Origin: Tengunoibacter tsumagoiensis
Lineage (GTDB): Bacteria; Chloroflexota; Ktedonobacteria; Ktedonobacterales; Ktedonobacteraceae
Reading direction: 5' to 3'
DNA length: 64,000 nt
NCBI RefSeq assembly: GCF_003967535.1
Contig: NZ_BIFR01000001.1
Span: forward strand, 3,037,001-3,101,000
Shown here: positions 41,734 through 51,600 of the stretch, piece by piece
Layout: every line of letters starts with the position of its first letter
Numbering within the stretch: the stretch's first letter is position 1
Position numbers and translations under genes: made by a program
The notes under the pieces: model-generated
Told to the model about the DNA's origin: nothing
What the model saw: the letters and a program-made list of their open reading frames with translations, nothing else
The model's database searches: none

Positions 41734-43992
41734 TTAGCGATGGAGATCAACGTGAATGGCCTCCCCTTTATGCTTAAAGCTAAATGCGAGCCGTTTCCAG
41801 CCATCAGGCCAGTGCGGATTTGTTGTGTAGCCATGCTCGTCTACGCGTAAGCCTGCAATTCCTAGAATTGCAGCCTGCCAGACGGCGCCAGCACAGGCGG
41901 CATGAACACCCTCGGGCGTATTACCGCGGAGATTCTCCAGATCCACCAGCGCACCGGCTAAGAACAGCTTTACCACATCTGCTGTTCGCCCTAATTGAGA
42001 GGCCAGAATAACATGGAGGGCTGGTGTGAGCGATGACCCGTAGGCATGATCGGTAATGGGATAATAATAATCCCAGTTGACCTCTTTTGTTTTAAGATCA
42101 AACTCGCGCTCCAGCACCGTCAAGAGCATCAGCACATCGGCCTGCTTCACGATCTGATAGCGCTGGACCACCTCGACACCGAGAATACCTTGATAGGAAT
42201 CTTTACGACCTTCAAACTTACTCTGATCAAGTTTTGGGAGATCAAAGAAGCCCTCAAACTGTTCGAACAGACCAGTCTCTGGATTTTGTGGGATGCGGAT
42301 ATGTTCAATGATATCCTGCCAGTAGGCCAGGCGTTCGTCGGTCAAGTTGAGTTGCTGAACGAGCTGGCGAGCCTTCGTGGGGGAATTGGTTTTTAGCCAA
42401 TCCAGAGCTTGTAAAGCGCACTGAATATTGTTACGGGCCATATAGTTGGTATAGGCATTATTGTTGACATGCTCATGCCACTCATCGGGTCCGATCACAT
42501 TGGTAATCTCATACTCTGTACGTTCAGGATTTTTCTCGACGCGACTGGCCCAATATTGAGCTGTACTGAGCAGAACCTCAGCGCCATACTCCTGTAGAAA
42601 ATCATCATCGCCGCTAACGCGCCAGTACTCCCAGGTGGCATGAGCGATGCTTGAGGTGATGTGCAGTTCAATAAAGCCATTGAGAACAGGAATCAGTTCG
42701 CCCGTTTCTGGATGGATGATGGAAGGAGGCGTCGTCTCATCTCCGCTCAGAGTGCTCTCCCAGGGATACTGTGCGCCCTCATAGCCATTGCTGGCAGCCT
42801 TTTTGCGTGCTGCTGGCAAGAGATGATAGCGATAAAGCAAGAGATTGCGCGCTATATCTGGGAGGACATAGGTAAAGAAAGGAAGCATAAAGATCTCTGT
42901 ATCGTGGAAAACGTGGCCGCGATAGCCAAATCCCGTCAGCCCTTTAGCAGCGATACTATAGCGCGTATCATGAGAGGAGGTATTGATGCGCAGCTGGTAG
43001 AGACTATAGCGGAGCCCGACCTGGGCCTTATCATCGCCTTCTACCAGAATATCCGCCTCTTGCCAGAAGTGTGCCCAGGCCTCGCGCTGTGTGGTGAGTA
43101 AGGACTCAAACAAGAACTGCCCATTGTACGACTGAGAGACATTGTCAGCGCTCAGGAGTGCTCGATGATGTTCAAGCGCAGTCCGAATAACATCATCTGT
43201 CCCATCGCGCGATGTATACATCACTACCACTTTCTCGGTGGTCAGGGATTCTCCGGGCTTCAGACTGCCATAGAGCCGAATGCTGGGCGAGATATCCGAA
43301 TCCAGGATCTCCTTGCGGAAATCGGTTCTATCGGAGGTAAAGCTCATCGTCTGAGCCAGTTGCACGAGCGAGCGCTTTGTCTCCGTATGGAGCCAGAGCA
43401 GATCATCTGTATGAGCCTGATCGACCGTCTCCACATGCATCAGGTTATAATTGCCCTGAGCCGTATTGAAGGACGAACGAATCAAGATTTCCGCCGGCTG
43501 ATCATCAGGAGTACTGTCAACAGTGATACTGAAGCGGATGATCCCTACATGTTCATCGGCAAGGCTGGCAAAGCGTTGGGAGTTGATGCTGATCCGAACA
43601 CCATTGGGGCTCTCCCATGAGACTGAGCGACTGAGTAGCCCTTGTGTAAGATCTAGAGAGCGATGATAGTCTAGAATCGTGCCACGATCCAGACGGAAGC
43701 GTTCATCGTTAACAAAGAGCTTGATCTCAGTCCAATCGGGAATATTGGCAAGCTCTTCTTTGGCAATGGGTACCTGATCGAAGACACCATAGAGAAGAGT
43801 GGCTGTATCGGCGCGTGGGTAGCCTTCTTCAAAGGTACCACGTGTGCAGAAATAGCCATTGCCAATCGTATAGACGGTCTCCTGACTATGAAGTTTTTTG
43901 AGCGTTGGATCAAAGCTATCCTCATAAACCGTCCAGAGAGGTGCTGTCTCTCCTTCAGACGTATGAATGTTTTCTGTTTTGCTGGTGAGCAT
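41734..43992 (-). CDS. GH65 disaccharide phosphorylase
   Basis: Family 65 glycoside phosphorylase of 752 residues: splits an alpha-glucosyl disaccharide (maltose, trehalose, kojibiose or nigerose) with phosphate to give glucose and beta-glucose-1-phosphate. The N-terminal domain starts ETVYTIGNGYFCTRGTFEEG; the (alpha/alpha)6 barrel has HVFHDTEIFMLPFF, the catalytic acid in NVIGPDEWHEHVNNNAYTN, and QRYQIVKQADVLML and TPEGVHAACAGAVWQ near the phosphate site. The ATG lies 2 bases after the stop of pgmB, whose product consumes beta-glucose-1-phosphate, a classic pairing. The exact disaccharide cannot be read from the sequence. Confidence 0.92.
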   Translation of the reverse strand: MLTSKTENIHTSEGETAPLWTVYEDSFDPTLKKLHSQETVYTIGNGYFCTRGTFEEGYPRADTATLLYGVFDQVPIAKEELANIPDWTEIKLFVNDERFRLDRGTILDYHRSLDLTQGLLSRSVSWESPNGVRISINSQRFASLADEHVGIIRFSITVDSTPDDQPAEILIRSSFNTAQGNYNLMHVETVDQAHTDDLLWLHTETKRSLVQLAQTMSFTSDRTDFRKEILDSDISPSIRLYGSLKPGESLTTEKVVVMYTSRDGTDDVIRTALEHHRALLSADNVSQSYNGQFLFESLLTTQREAWAHFWQEADILVEGDDKAQVGLRYSLYQLRINTSSHDTRYSIAAKGLTGFGYRGHVFHDTEIFMLPFFTYVLPDIARNLLLYRYHLLPAARKKAASNGYEGAQYPWESTLSGDETTPPSIIHPETGELIPVLNGFIELHITSSIAHATWEYWRVSGDDDFLQEYGAEVLLSTAQYWASRVEKNPERTEYEITNVIGPDEWHEHVNNNAYTNYMARNNIQCALQALDWLKTNSPTKARQLVQQLNLTDERLAYWQDIIEHIRIPQNPETGLFEQFEGFFDLPKLDQSKFEGRKDSYQGILGVEVVQRYQIVKQADVLMLLTVLEREFDLKTKEVNWDYYYPITDHAYGSSLTPALHVILASQLGRTADVVKLFLAGALVDLENLRGNTPEGVHAACAGAVWQAAILGIAGLRVDEHGYTTNPHWPDGWKRLAFSFKHKGEAIHVDLHR

Positions 43993-43994
43993 CT

Positions 43995-44642
43995 TTAGAC
44001 CTCAAGAAGCGTTTGTAAACGAACATTAGCGAGTGTTGGAATGACCTTATCCGGGCGCTTGAAGCGTTCGCTGGGCCCGATCGCCAGAGCTCGCATGCCA
44101 GCGTTTTTAATGGCTTCGATCCCGGCATCTGCGTCTTCTACACCAAGACAGTTATGCGTTGGTACGTGTACGAGACCCGCTGCATAGACAAAGATATCGG
44201 CGGCTGGCTTGCCATTGACAACGCTATAGCCATCGGCAATTCCATCGAAGAGAGACGTAATCTTTAAGCGATCAAGGACAATATCTGCATTTTTGCTTGC
44301 AGATGCAATTGCGGTTTTGATGCCAGCTTTCCGAATCTCTTCGAGCAGGGCCTGGCCACCAGGGACAACCTCACCAGGTGACATCTTTTTGATAAGCTCG
44401 TTGTAATACTGATTTTTGCGGTTCATCATTTCCTGTATCTGTTCTTCAGAGTACTGGCGACCGCGAATCAGGTACATTAAAGAATCGCGACGTCCTACTC
44501 CCCGAAGGTGGGCATCATTCTCTTCATGGGTGAATGGAATACCCTCGTCATCGGCGAGATGCTTCCATGCCTGATAATGATATTCGGACGTATCGGTCAG
44601 AACCCCATCCAGGTCAAAGATAATAGCCTGTGGTTGTTGCAT
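43995..44642 (-). CDS. pgmB: Beta-phosphoglucomutase
   Basis: HAD-superfamily enzyme that turns beta-glucose-1-phosphate into glucose-6-phosphate. It shows IIFDLDGVLTDTSEYHYQAW (nucleophile Asp and acid-base Asp), LRGVGRRDSLMYLI in the cap, KTAIASASKNAD, and CLGVEDADAGIEAIKNAG with the metal-binding acids. The frame opens at 44774, but ATG 44642 (MQQPQAIIFDLDG) after GGAGAG is the natural start, giving 215 residues. It is co-transcribed with the GH65 phosphorylase. No sugar transporter is linked. Confidence 0.93.
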   Translation of the reverse strand: MQQPQAIIFDLDGVLTDTSEYHYQAWKHLADDEGIPFTHEENDAHLRGVGRRDSLMYLIRGRQYSEEQIQEMMNRKNQYYNELIKKMSPGEVVPGGQALLEEIRKAGIKTAIASASKNADIVLDRLKITSLFDGIADGYSVVNGKPAADIFVYAAGLVHVPTHNCLGVEDADAGIEAIKNAGMRALAIGPSERFKRPDKVIPTLANVRLQTLLEV

Positions 44643-45021
44643 AATTAAATCTCTCCAAATGTTGAGATGAAAGATTGATTCGCATAGAGCAGGATCTAGA
44701 AAAAAGATCCCTAATGTATGAACGAACGAAATGGGGATAGGGGTACATTCGGGCAAACCCCAGCATAAACTCATCTTATGATCGATGGGAAGAGGGAGGT
44801 TTTCTCTAGAGTAATTGATGAGCTTTTGTTTAAAATTAGGAAGAGAAGAGCTCTGTGCCGCACGTTTAGAAATTGACCCTGTCGCCCGGTCTTACATCTT
44901 TCGCGGAAGAATTCGTGAGCTGAAACTTCTTTTTTGTGCGTATAGTATATGGGAGCTATCATTGGTAATGTTTGAGGGTAATGTTTGAGAGGAATCGATC
45001 TCGAAAGGTTGAGGGACCAGA
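44643..45021. other. Divergent region pgmB / membrane protein
   Basis: No gene is supported. TATAGT at 44941-44946 is a possible -10 for the rightward gene, without a good -35. GAGGG stands 6 bases before the 45022 ATG. Confidence 0.45.
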
Positions 45022-45732
45022 ATGAACGTACCACTACAGCTGGGTTGGCAGCAAGTAGTTTTATTATTGATTGCAATTGCAGGGATTGGTCTGCTAATCT
45101 GGTCGGTCATGGGGCTGTTTGTTTTGCACAAACAGTGGGAAGAGTATGAGGATGAGCGGGGGCGTATCTACGGACGATGGAAGCACCGGAGGCGTTTTCG
45201 TTGGAAACATAGCATTGGCGGCATTATTGCTCTTTTATTCGCGATCTCTTTGCTCTGGCTGACATTTGCTGTCCAGACCTATCTTGGCCTGACCAATAAT
45301 ATTAAGGTCGCGACCGTTCGTGCGACGCCAATTGCGAATTTTAAGCATCAGATGAGCCTTGATCTGACTCTCTATAACAGCGATGGCACGACGACCACGA
45401 AGACATACGGTGTCTATGGCGACGAGTGGATGCTCCAGGGTGACATTGTGAAGTTCCCTGATTGGATGAATATCATTGGCGTCCACTCTGGCTTTAAAAT
45501 TACGCGTCTGGAAGGTCGTTACGATGATCCAAATCTGGAGCGGAGTGCCGAGCGAACGGTGGTCGAACTGAATGGGGGGGATGATAATTTCTTTACAACG
45601 GTGCAGAATCAATCCTGGACCAATCCCTTTGTGCAGGCCGCCTATGGCAGTGGAACGTTCCTCAAGGCTGATGGGAAGACGTACGATGTCTTTGTGTCTC
45701 AGGATGCTCTGACGCCGCGACCAGCGAAGTGA
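45022..45732 (+). CDS. Two-helix membrane protein of unknown function
   Basis: No family assigned. Residues about 10-35 and 65-88 are membrane helices, separated by a strongly basic, aromatic loop (GRIYGRWKHRRRFRWKHS). Residues about 95-235 form a soluble domain, predicted extracellular, rich in beta strands (VATVRATPIANFKHQMSLDL, GDEWMLQGDIVKFPDWMNII). The repeated D-W/W-M pattern and the conserved look of LEGRYDDPNLE suggest a real domain. GAGGG precedes the ATG. It is convergent with the glycan run and ends in a 24-bp hairpin. Confidence 0.78.
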   Translation: MNVPLQLGWQQVVLLLIAIAGIGLLIWSVMGLFVLHKQWEEYEDERGRIYGRWKHRRRFRWKHSIGGIIALLFAISLLWLTFAVQTYLGLTNNIKVATVRATPIANFKHQMSLDLTLYNSDGTTTTKTYGVYGDEWMLQGDIVKFPDWMNIIGVHSGFKITRLEGRYDDPNLERSAERTVVELNGGDDNFFTTVQNQSWTNPFVQAAYGSGTFLKADGKTYDVFVSQDALTPRPAK

Positions 45733-45816
45733 CGAGATTCAGCTGAAATTCATACAGTGAATGATAGCAATATCTTGGCATGATAATTATACATAGGTAT
45801 CTTGTAACCTTTCATA

Positions 45817-45881
45817 GCATTGAAGGTCTGTCTTCTTCAAAGAAAGCTATACGTATCTTGAAGAAGACAGACCTTCAATGC
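45817..45881. terminator. 24-bp perfect hairpin between convergent genes
   Basis: Perfect 24-bp stem (45817-45840 with 45858-45881), 17-base loop, between the stop codons of the rightward membrane protein and the leftward glycan run. It could serve both directions; there is no T-tract on either side. Confidence 0.78.
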
Positions 45882-45927
45882 CAATCTCAGGCACTTTTAT
45901 GAAAGAGGCCAGGCGCTTGATACACCT

Positions 45928-47202
45928 TTAGGGAAAAGGGGTTGAGCGTCGCAAAAACAGATCGACCACGCCCAGCAGAGCAGGAATCTGGGCGCAGGTA
46001 ATCAACAGGAAGCGCATCAGATCCTCCAGCGTTGGCTTCTCCATCAATCTGTAGAGCCATTTACCAACGTAGCTCCCGCCTAGAACCGTCAGGGCAGCTG
46101 GTAGGGCCAGCAGGACCTTCCAGGGCGTATCGTGCCAGATGCCAAATGTGCACACTCCAAAGACGATGCCACTGAGCAGATAGCAGCGTGTCTCCGTAAA
46201 GCTGGTACGGTGCAGCAGCGTAAAGGTCAGAACGGCTGCAAAGAGTGGAATCGGCAGCCAGAGCGAGGGCTCCTGAAGCGCTACAGGTAGAATCTGATTG
46301 ACATGGACAATGCCACGATAGTGTAAAAAGTACAGTGTATAGAGATCGCGCCCCATCAGCAGCAGCGACCAGAGAAATGGAGCGAGCAAGTAGATGCGAG
46401 CGCGCTTCTCTAAAGCACGTAGAAAGGCCATCGCAAGGCCCGCAAAGAACGCAACCTGTGGAATATAGAGCGGACTTGTCTGGCGCGTCAACGAGAATTG
46501 CAGGTAGATGTGATACATATGTTGAGCCGACGGCTCAGTACGTACAATCGGAATATTCTTGAGCGCCTGGACCAGATGCGGCGAGTAATTCAGGTAGAAC
46601 GGTCCCAGGATAGCGGGGCAGACAAACTCCAGAAACAGTAGCGAGATGATCAGTGTTGTCAGCCAATTGATGGGCCGATAGGCACGAAATGCGATACGAG
46701 CCGCCACAAAGCCCATGATAATCGTAAACCAGGACCAGCCCAGCATTGCGTGCGGCACCGACCACTGCGTCTCATCCAATCCAAAGGCCGAATGCCAGAA
46801 GTTATCGAGCATAATCGTAATAGTTAGAGCGACCAGCCCACCACCAAGAATGACCAGCGGCCCCGCCACTTTCATTCGTAGGACCGGCATCCGAATCGAG
46901 GGCCCAAAACACGCATTCAGGCGTGGAGTAAAGGCAATTGTCGCTACCAGCAGGCCAGTAATCATCGTCATAATAAAGACAAAGAAATGGGGTGGAGACC
47001 AGAAGTTGTCAAAGCGATGAGTGGCATGCCAATAGCGATCCCAGAGTTTGCCTGCGCCGGTCGAGGCAAAAAAGATGAAAAATGTGAGCCAGAGGAGCCG
47101 ATATGACCAGACCAGACTACGGGGAGGTCTTCTATCTGACAGGACAGATTGCTCCGGTTCCAAAGGGGCTGAATAATCAGGTTTTGATGAGAGTTGTTGC
47201 AT
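45928..47202 (-). CDS. Polytopic membrane protein with duplicated W-H...W-S-P-H motif
   Basis: No characterised family recognised. About ten membrane helices over 424 residues. Two similar segments stand at equivalent places after hydrophobic helices: WDRYWHATHRFDNFWSPPHF (about 54-73) and LDNFWHSAFGLDETQWSVPH (about 131-150). Each has D-x-x-W-H, then D-x-x-x-W-S or D-x-x-W-S and P-H, which suggests an internal duplication with a shared set of His and Asp residues, perhaps a metal or cofactor site. It is the last gene of the leftward run, 34 bases after the preceding lipoprotein gene. Confidence 0.75.
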   Translation of the reverse strand: MQQLSSKPDYSAPLEPEQSVLSDRRPPRSLVWSYRLLWLTFFIFFASTGAGKLWDRYWHATHRFDNFWSPPHFFVFIMTMITGLLVATIAFTPRLNACFGPSIRMPVLRMKVAGPLVILGGGLVALTITIMLDNFWHSAFGLDETQWSVPHAMLGWSWFTIIMGFVAARIAFRAYRPINWLTTLIISLLFLEFVCPAILGPFYLNYSPHLVQALKNIPIVRTEPSAQHMYHIYLQFSLTRQTSPLYIPQVAFFAGLAMAFLRALEKRARIYLLAPFLWSLLLMGRDLYTLYFLHYRGIVHVNQILPVALQEPSLWLPIPLFAAVLTFTLLHRTSFTETRCYLLSGIVFGVCTFGIWHDTPWKVLLALPAALTVLGGSYVGKWLYRLMEKPTLEDLMRFLLITCAQIPALLGVVDLFLRRSTPFP

Positions 47203-47236
47203 CGATCTGCCTACTTTCTCTCCATTGAGCGTGCAA

Positions 47237-48592
47237 TTAAATGCTCAATGAGGCAAATTCCGTCTGTTGGAGTGCATCGAGAGCCGTCCCCATAGCCTCG
47301 GTTGTGAAGTAATCTTCATAGCCGATACCAGTGCCAGCATGGCTGCGATACACCTGGAAGGTGGGCGTCATTCGATAAAAAAAGCCATGATACGTCGATT
47401 GATAAAAGTTATGGGAGAGCACATCAATCAGCTTTGTCTCTTTCTCCATCTGGATCTGTGGCTGACCCAGTTGATGCATCAAGAGATTGTAGCGATGGAG
47501 TGCAATCAGCGAGAGCGTCTGCGCTCGTGTCTCTTTATAGCTTTGTTCAAGCACATTGGTATCCAGATCAAGAGCGAAGAAGAGGCCACCATTGACATCA
47601 TCCCAGAGCCGACTGGAAAACATACTCTGGAGCACCTGCCCTGCCACATCCAGATAGTGCTGATTGTGCGTGAGATTATATGCCGTCAGCAGCGCCTCAA
47701 CCCCATTGCCCTGTGTACTGGGTTTGGCCTGATGATTGAGGACCTGCTGAGATCCATCAGCCAGGACATTGACATTGTTATAGAAGAGATGGGTCTGAGG
47801 ATCAAGAGCGACCGAGATGACATGATCGATCCCCTCCTCACCGGCAGTCACCCAGGTTGGTTCATTCCAACGTTTGCCCGCATCGATCAGAGCGGCGGCG
47901 CAATTAAGAGCATGTTCGGTATTATAGACGCCGGGACTATGGGCGCGGTTGTAGACCAGGCCAGCATTAGGATCATACCAATGGGTATAGAAATTGGTTG
48001 CCGCGAGATGAGCTTCATTCACCAATTGATCATCATGTAAGAGCGATCCATCGCGCAACAGGTAAAAGTAGATCCACCCTTTGGGAACATTATAATTTGC
48101 AAAATCTGCTCGAATATAGGGGAGAGCCTTCTGGATATCGCCATTGAAACTTTGATCCTGAGGATGGAGCGTCTTATATTCGGCCAGAGCATTTAAGTAA
48201 TACAGCTCAACCTGTGGATCATGGCTCCCCGAGGTCTCACCATCGGAACCAGTTTTCAGGGCATTGGTCTGGGATGGATCATCCATCTTCCAGTTGATGT
48301 AGAGGCCGCCAGTTGTTTGCCCATGATCCATCGCAGAGGCATTCCAACCGTGCTCCCGAATATTCAGGAGCACTTGTTGGGTTAGCTGATCGATAACAGG
48401 AGAGAGCTGGCTCACCTGTGGCGTTGGAATGGGAGTGCCAGGAAGTGATGCCTGTTGTGGCGAGGTTGTAGGTGGTGGTTTGGGAGCCACCTTCACCGCG
48501 TGAGGTGACTCGCCACAACTGACCACCGTCAGTAGAACGAGCGCAAAGAAGCCATAGATGGCCACATGAGCTCCTGGTTTTATTATCATCAT
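47237..48592 (-). CDS. Lipoprotein with six-hairpin glycosidase-like domain
   Basis: The signal segment ends in the lipobox LTVVSC, followed by a Pro-rich linker. Residues about 90-470 resemble (alpha/alpha)6-barrel enzymes such as GH76 mannanases and related proteins: YINWKMDDPSQTN, VELYYLNALAEY, AHLAATNFYTHWYDPNAG, NTEHALNCAAALIDAGKRWN, YEDYFTTEAMGTALDAL. I cannot point to a certain catalytic pair, so the activity is unproven. ATG 48592 or 48589 follows AGGAGAAGG; the frame extends further upstream. It stands between the GT39-like gene and the terminal membrane protein of the glycan run. Confidence 0.7.
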   Translation of the reverse strand: MMIIKPGAHVAIYGFFALVLLTVVSCGESPHAVKVAPKPPPTTSPQQASLPGTPIPTPQVSQLSPVIDQLTQQVLLNIREHGWNASAMDHGQTTGGLYINWKMDDPSQTNALKTGSDGETSGSHDPQVELYYLNALAEYKTLHPQDQSFNGDIQKALPYIRADFANYNVPKGWIYFYLLRDGSLLHDDQLVNEAHLAATNFYTHWYDPNAGLVYNRAHSPGVYNTEHALNCAAALIDAGKRWNEPTWVTAGEEGIDHVISVALDPQTHLFYNNVNVLADGSQQVLNHQAKPSTQGNGVEALLTAYNLTHNQHYLDVAGQVLQSMFSSRLWDDVNGGLFFALDLDTNVLEQSYKETRAQTLSLIALHRYNLLMHQLGQPQIQMEKETKLIDVLSHNFYQSTYHGFFYRMTPTFQVYRSHAGTGIGYEDYFTTEAMGTALDALQQTEFASLSI

Positions 48593-48664
48593 CCTTCTCC
48601 TACATTTCTTTTCAGCATAAGCAACTGAGCCTATAGAAAGGTATCGGTCTAGCTGATCCAAACA

Positions 48665-51600
48665 TTAGTTTCCAGTGCTACGGAAGTAGACGGCACTGCC
48701 ATAGCCTTCATAGACCGTCCGGAAGTCAGGAGGAGGAAAATTGAAGCGCGCATTTTTGGTAACGCCCCCTTGATATCCCCCATTGTCTGATATCAACCAG
48801 ATGCGTTTATGCATGGCAAGCTCAGTCTGGAAATCTGCTTGATTGAGAAGAGCATGAGAGCCAGTTGTGGTCTCAATAATCTTGCCATCGCCTTTTTCAA
48901 ACAGGAAGAGGGCTCGATCCACCGAGAAGTAGGCATCAACATGTCCAAGGTAATAGGTCGCAATGACCGCAGGTGAGGCGGCAATCACGAAATCTCCAGG
49001 CTGCTCATGATCTTTGATATATTGGGTTGCATTATCATAGTCAGCAAAATGATGGTGATAAGGTGTCCCCATGATGCGATTCAGAAAGAGGTTAGAGTTG
49101 CTAAGCGGTAACATTGGAATCAAAAGCACACTGGCACAGAGCAGTCCAGCCGTCATGCCAGTCCCTATACGTACCATCAAGGGAAGAGACGACCCTGGCT
49201 GCCGTTGCCTGTTCATCAGAGCGAGCAGAGGGCGCATGATATGCCAGAGAAACTGTAAGACCTGCCAGAAACCATAAGCCGCCATAGTATAGAGCAGTGG
49301 AAGCAAAGGATAATAGTAGCGATCAGCCTCCATAGTAAAGATGCAGGCCAGCGTGAGACTGGAAACGATCAAAAAGGTGGCAACATATTGTGGGCGACGA
49401 TCTTTGCGTATAAAAGCCACCACACACCCTAAGAGAGCCAGGTAAGCATTGATCGCAATGAAGGGTGTTGAGACGACCCAGGGAGTGGGACCATCCTTCG
49501 GTGGGAATGGTGCAAAGAGCAGATGATAGTAGTAGGATATATTATTGAGCGTCGGCGCAATCTGTGGGCGCTGACTCTGATCCGAGCCAAATTTTGGTGG
49601 ATGACTCAGAAACACAATTGAGAGCTGGATAATAATCACCGTCGCTCCGAGCAAGAGAGCCAGCCACCAATGTTTTTTGCGCATAATGGATGGCATGCCG
49701 TAGCGTCCCTCGCGGCTTGCACCCAGAGCACTGAGAATAATCGCAGGGAGAATGATAAACACCTCTTCATGGCTGAAGTAAGCAATTAACATCGTCCCGA
49801 CCGCGATAAAGACCGGTTTAATCTTCTCTCGATACTGCAAGGCCCAGTAGAGCGTCGCCACGACAATAATCACCATCAACTGAGCCAGCTCATACATACG
49901 TACCTGGCGCGCCCATGTCATAGCATAGGGAGAGAACGCCAACATAGCCGTCGCCAGCCACGCTATTCTGCGATTGAAGAGACGGCTGACCGTAACATAC
50001 AGAATTGGAAGCCCTGCAATATAGGCGAGAATGCTAATCAGGCGTGGAACGATAGGATTTGTCGTCCCTCCAATGCTCAAAAACAGTGCTAACAGGTAGG
50101 AGAAGAGCTCTCCTTTGGCATAGACAAACCCCGAAATGAAGGCGGGATACCCATGAGCCATAATGAAACGGGCTGCATAGAAGCTCGAAAGCTCGTCCTG
50201 CCAATAGGGTTCGTAATCGGGTTGATAACAGACCATGACCAGGCCCAGCAGGAAGACAGGCAAGATTGCCCAATTGTGCTGGAGCCAGTAGCGGACCTGC
50301 TGATTGCGCGTCTGTGGCGCTCGTACCCGACGTGGAGGTGCCTGGTAGGTAACAGGTTGCTGGCGTGATTGTTGACGTAGTGAATACCAGAAGCCAGAGG
50401 CACTTATCACCACCGTCGCCAGAAGCAGAGTTGTCCATTGCCAGTCATAGGGAAAGGGCTGTGGGAGCGAGCTCTGGCGTCCAAGCACCACGAGCGTTAT
50501 CTCTAATGCCAGAGCGGGTAACCAGATCAGGCTTCCGGCAGCAAGTGCCGCTTTTCTGGTTGGATAGTAACGCCGAAGCATCAGGAGTGAGAATGCCAAC
50601 CAGAAAACAAGGACGCCCAGACTACTCCACCCACAGACCTCAGCAATCTGAGAGGCCGGGATAACCTGAACATTGCGAGGGGTATTGCTATCGGGCAAGT
50701 AGAAAGCATGGCTAGAACCTGGACGACCGATTGTCGCGGGAATATGCCATGAAAAGACGGCATTGCTGGCATTGGTCCAGCCAGCTACGGAGTGTGAAGA
50801 GGCATGCCAGCCATTGTCATTGGCAAGAGGATTCGTATAGTTCGTGTAGTTGGTGCCTGAGCCAACAAGCATATCGGCTGATAGCGCACTACGCAGCGAA
50901 TCCAGGCCGACTTTTGCAATCGCAGAGCCAGGAGCCAGCACATGAATTGCTATCGTATTCGTACCTGTATGAATGTACGGAGTGACATCATAGACCCCCA
51001 TCAACAGGCCGTTGCGATAGGGAGCTGGTTGCCCGTTTGTGCTCAGGTAGGTAACAGCATTCACCTGAGGAATATTGACCAGCCCATTCCACTGCGCATA
51101 CAGGTGATCATTGATAAACACCTGCGCCTCACCCGTTGCAACAATGCGTAAGAGCGCGTTATCAAAGCTATTTGTCACCGAGAACTGTCGGACATAGAAG
51201 CTTTCCAGCCGGGCTCCATCGCTGATCCAATGCGTAGGCATCGGTTGAGTATAGACGAGAGGATTCATCAGAAGTGGAGCAGGAGCAGGAGCAGTCGTCG
51301 CATATTGAGCATTGGGCCAGCGGCTGGCATCAAAGGCTGGTACAGACCAGGAATAGATGCTGGCAGCTCCTCTTGGCTGTGCCAGCGCTGAATCGCTCGT
51401 CATCTGCCATGTATTATCGCTGGGATAATATTTGGTTTTGTTTCCCCACATTGTCCCAATCGTTGCGCGGAGCTGGGGATGGCCATTATCAACGTTAGCA
51501 ACGCGTATCCCAATCACATTTTTGCCAACAGTGACACTGGCGCTGAGATCAAACATATAGGTCTGCTGAGTCTGGCCTTGAACAAAGTCGAGCGTATTAG

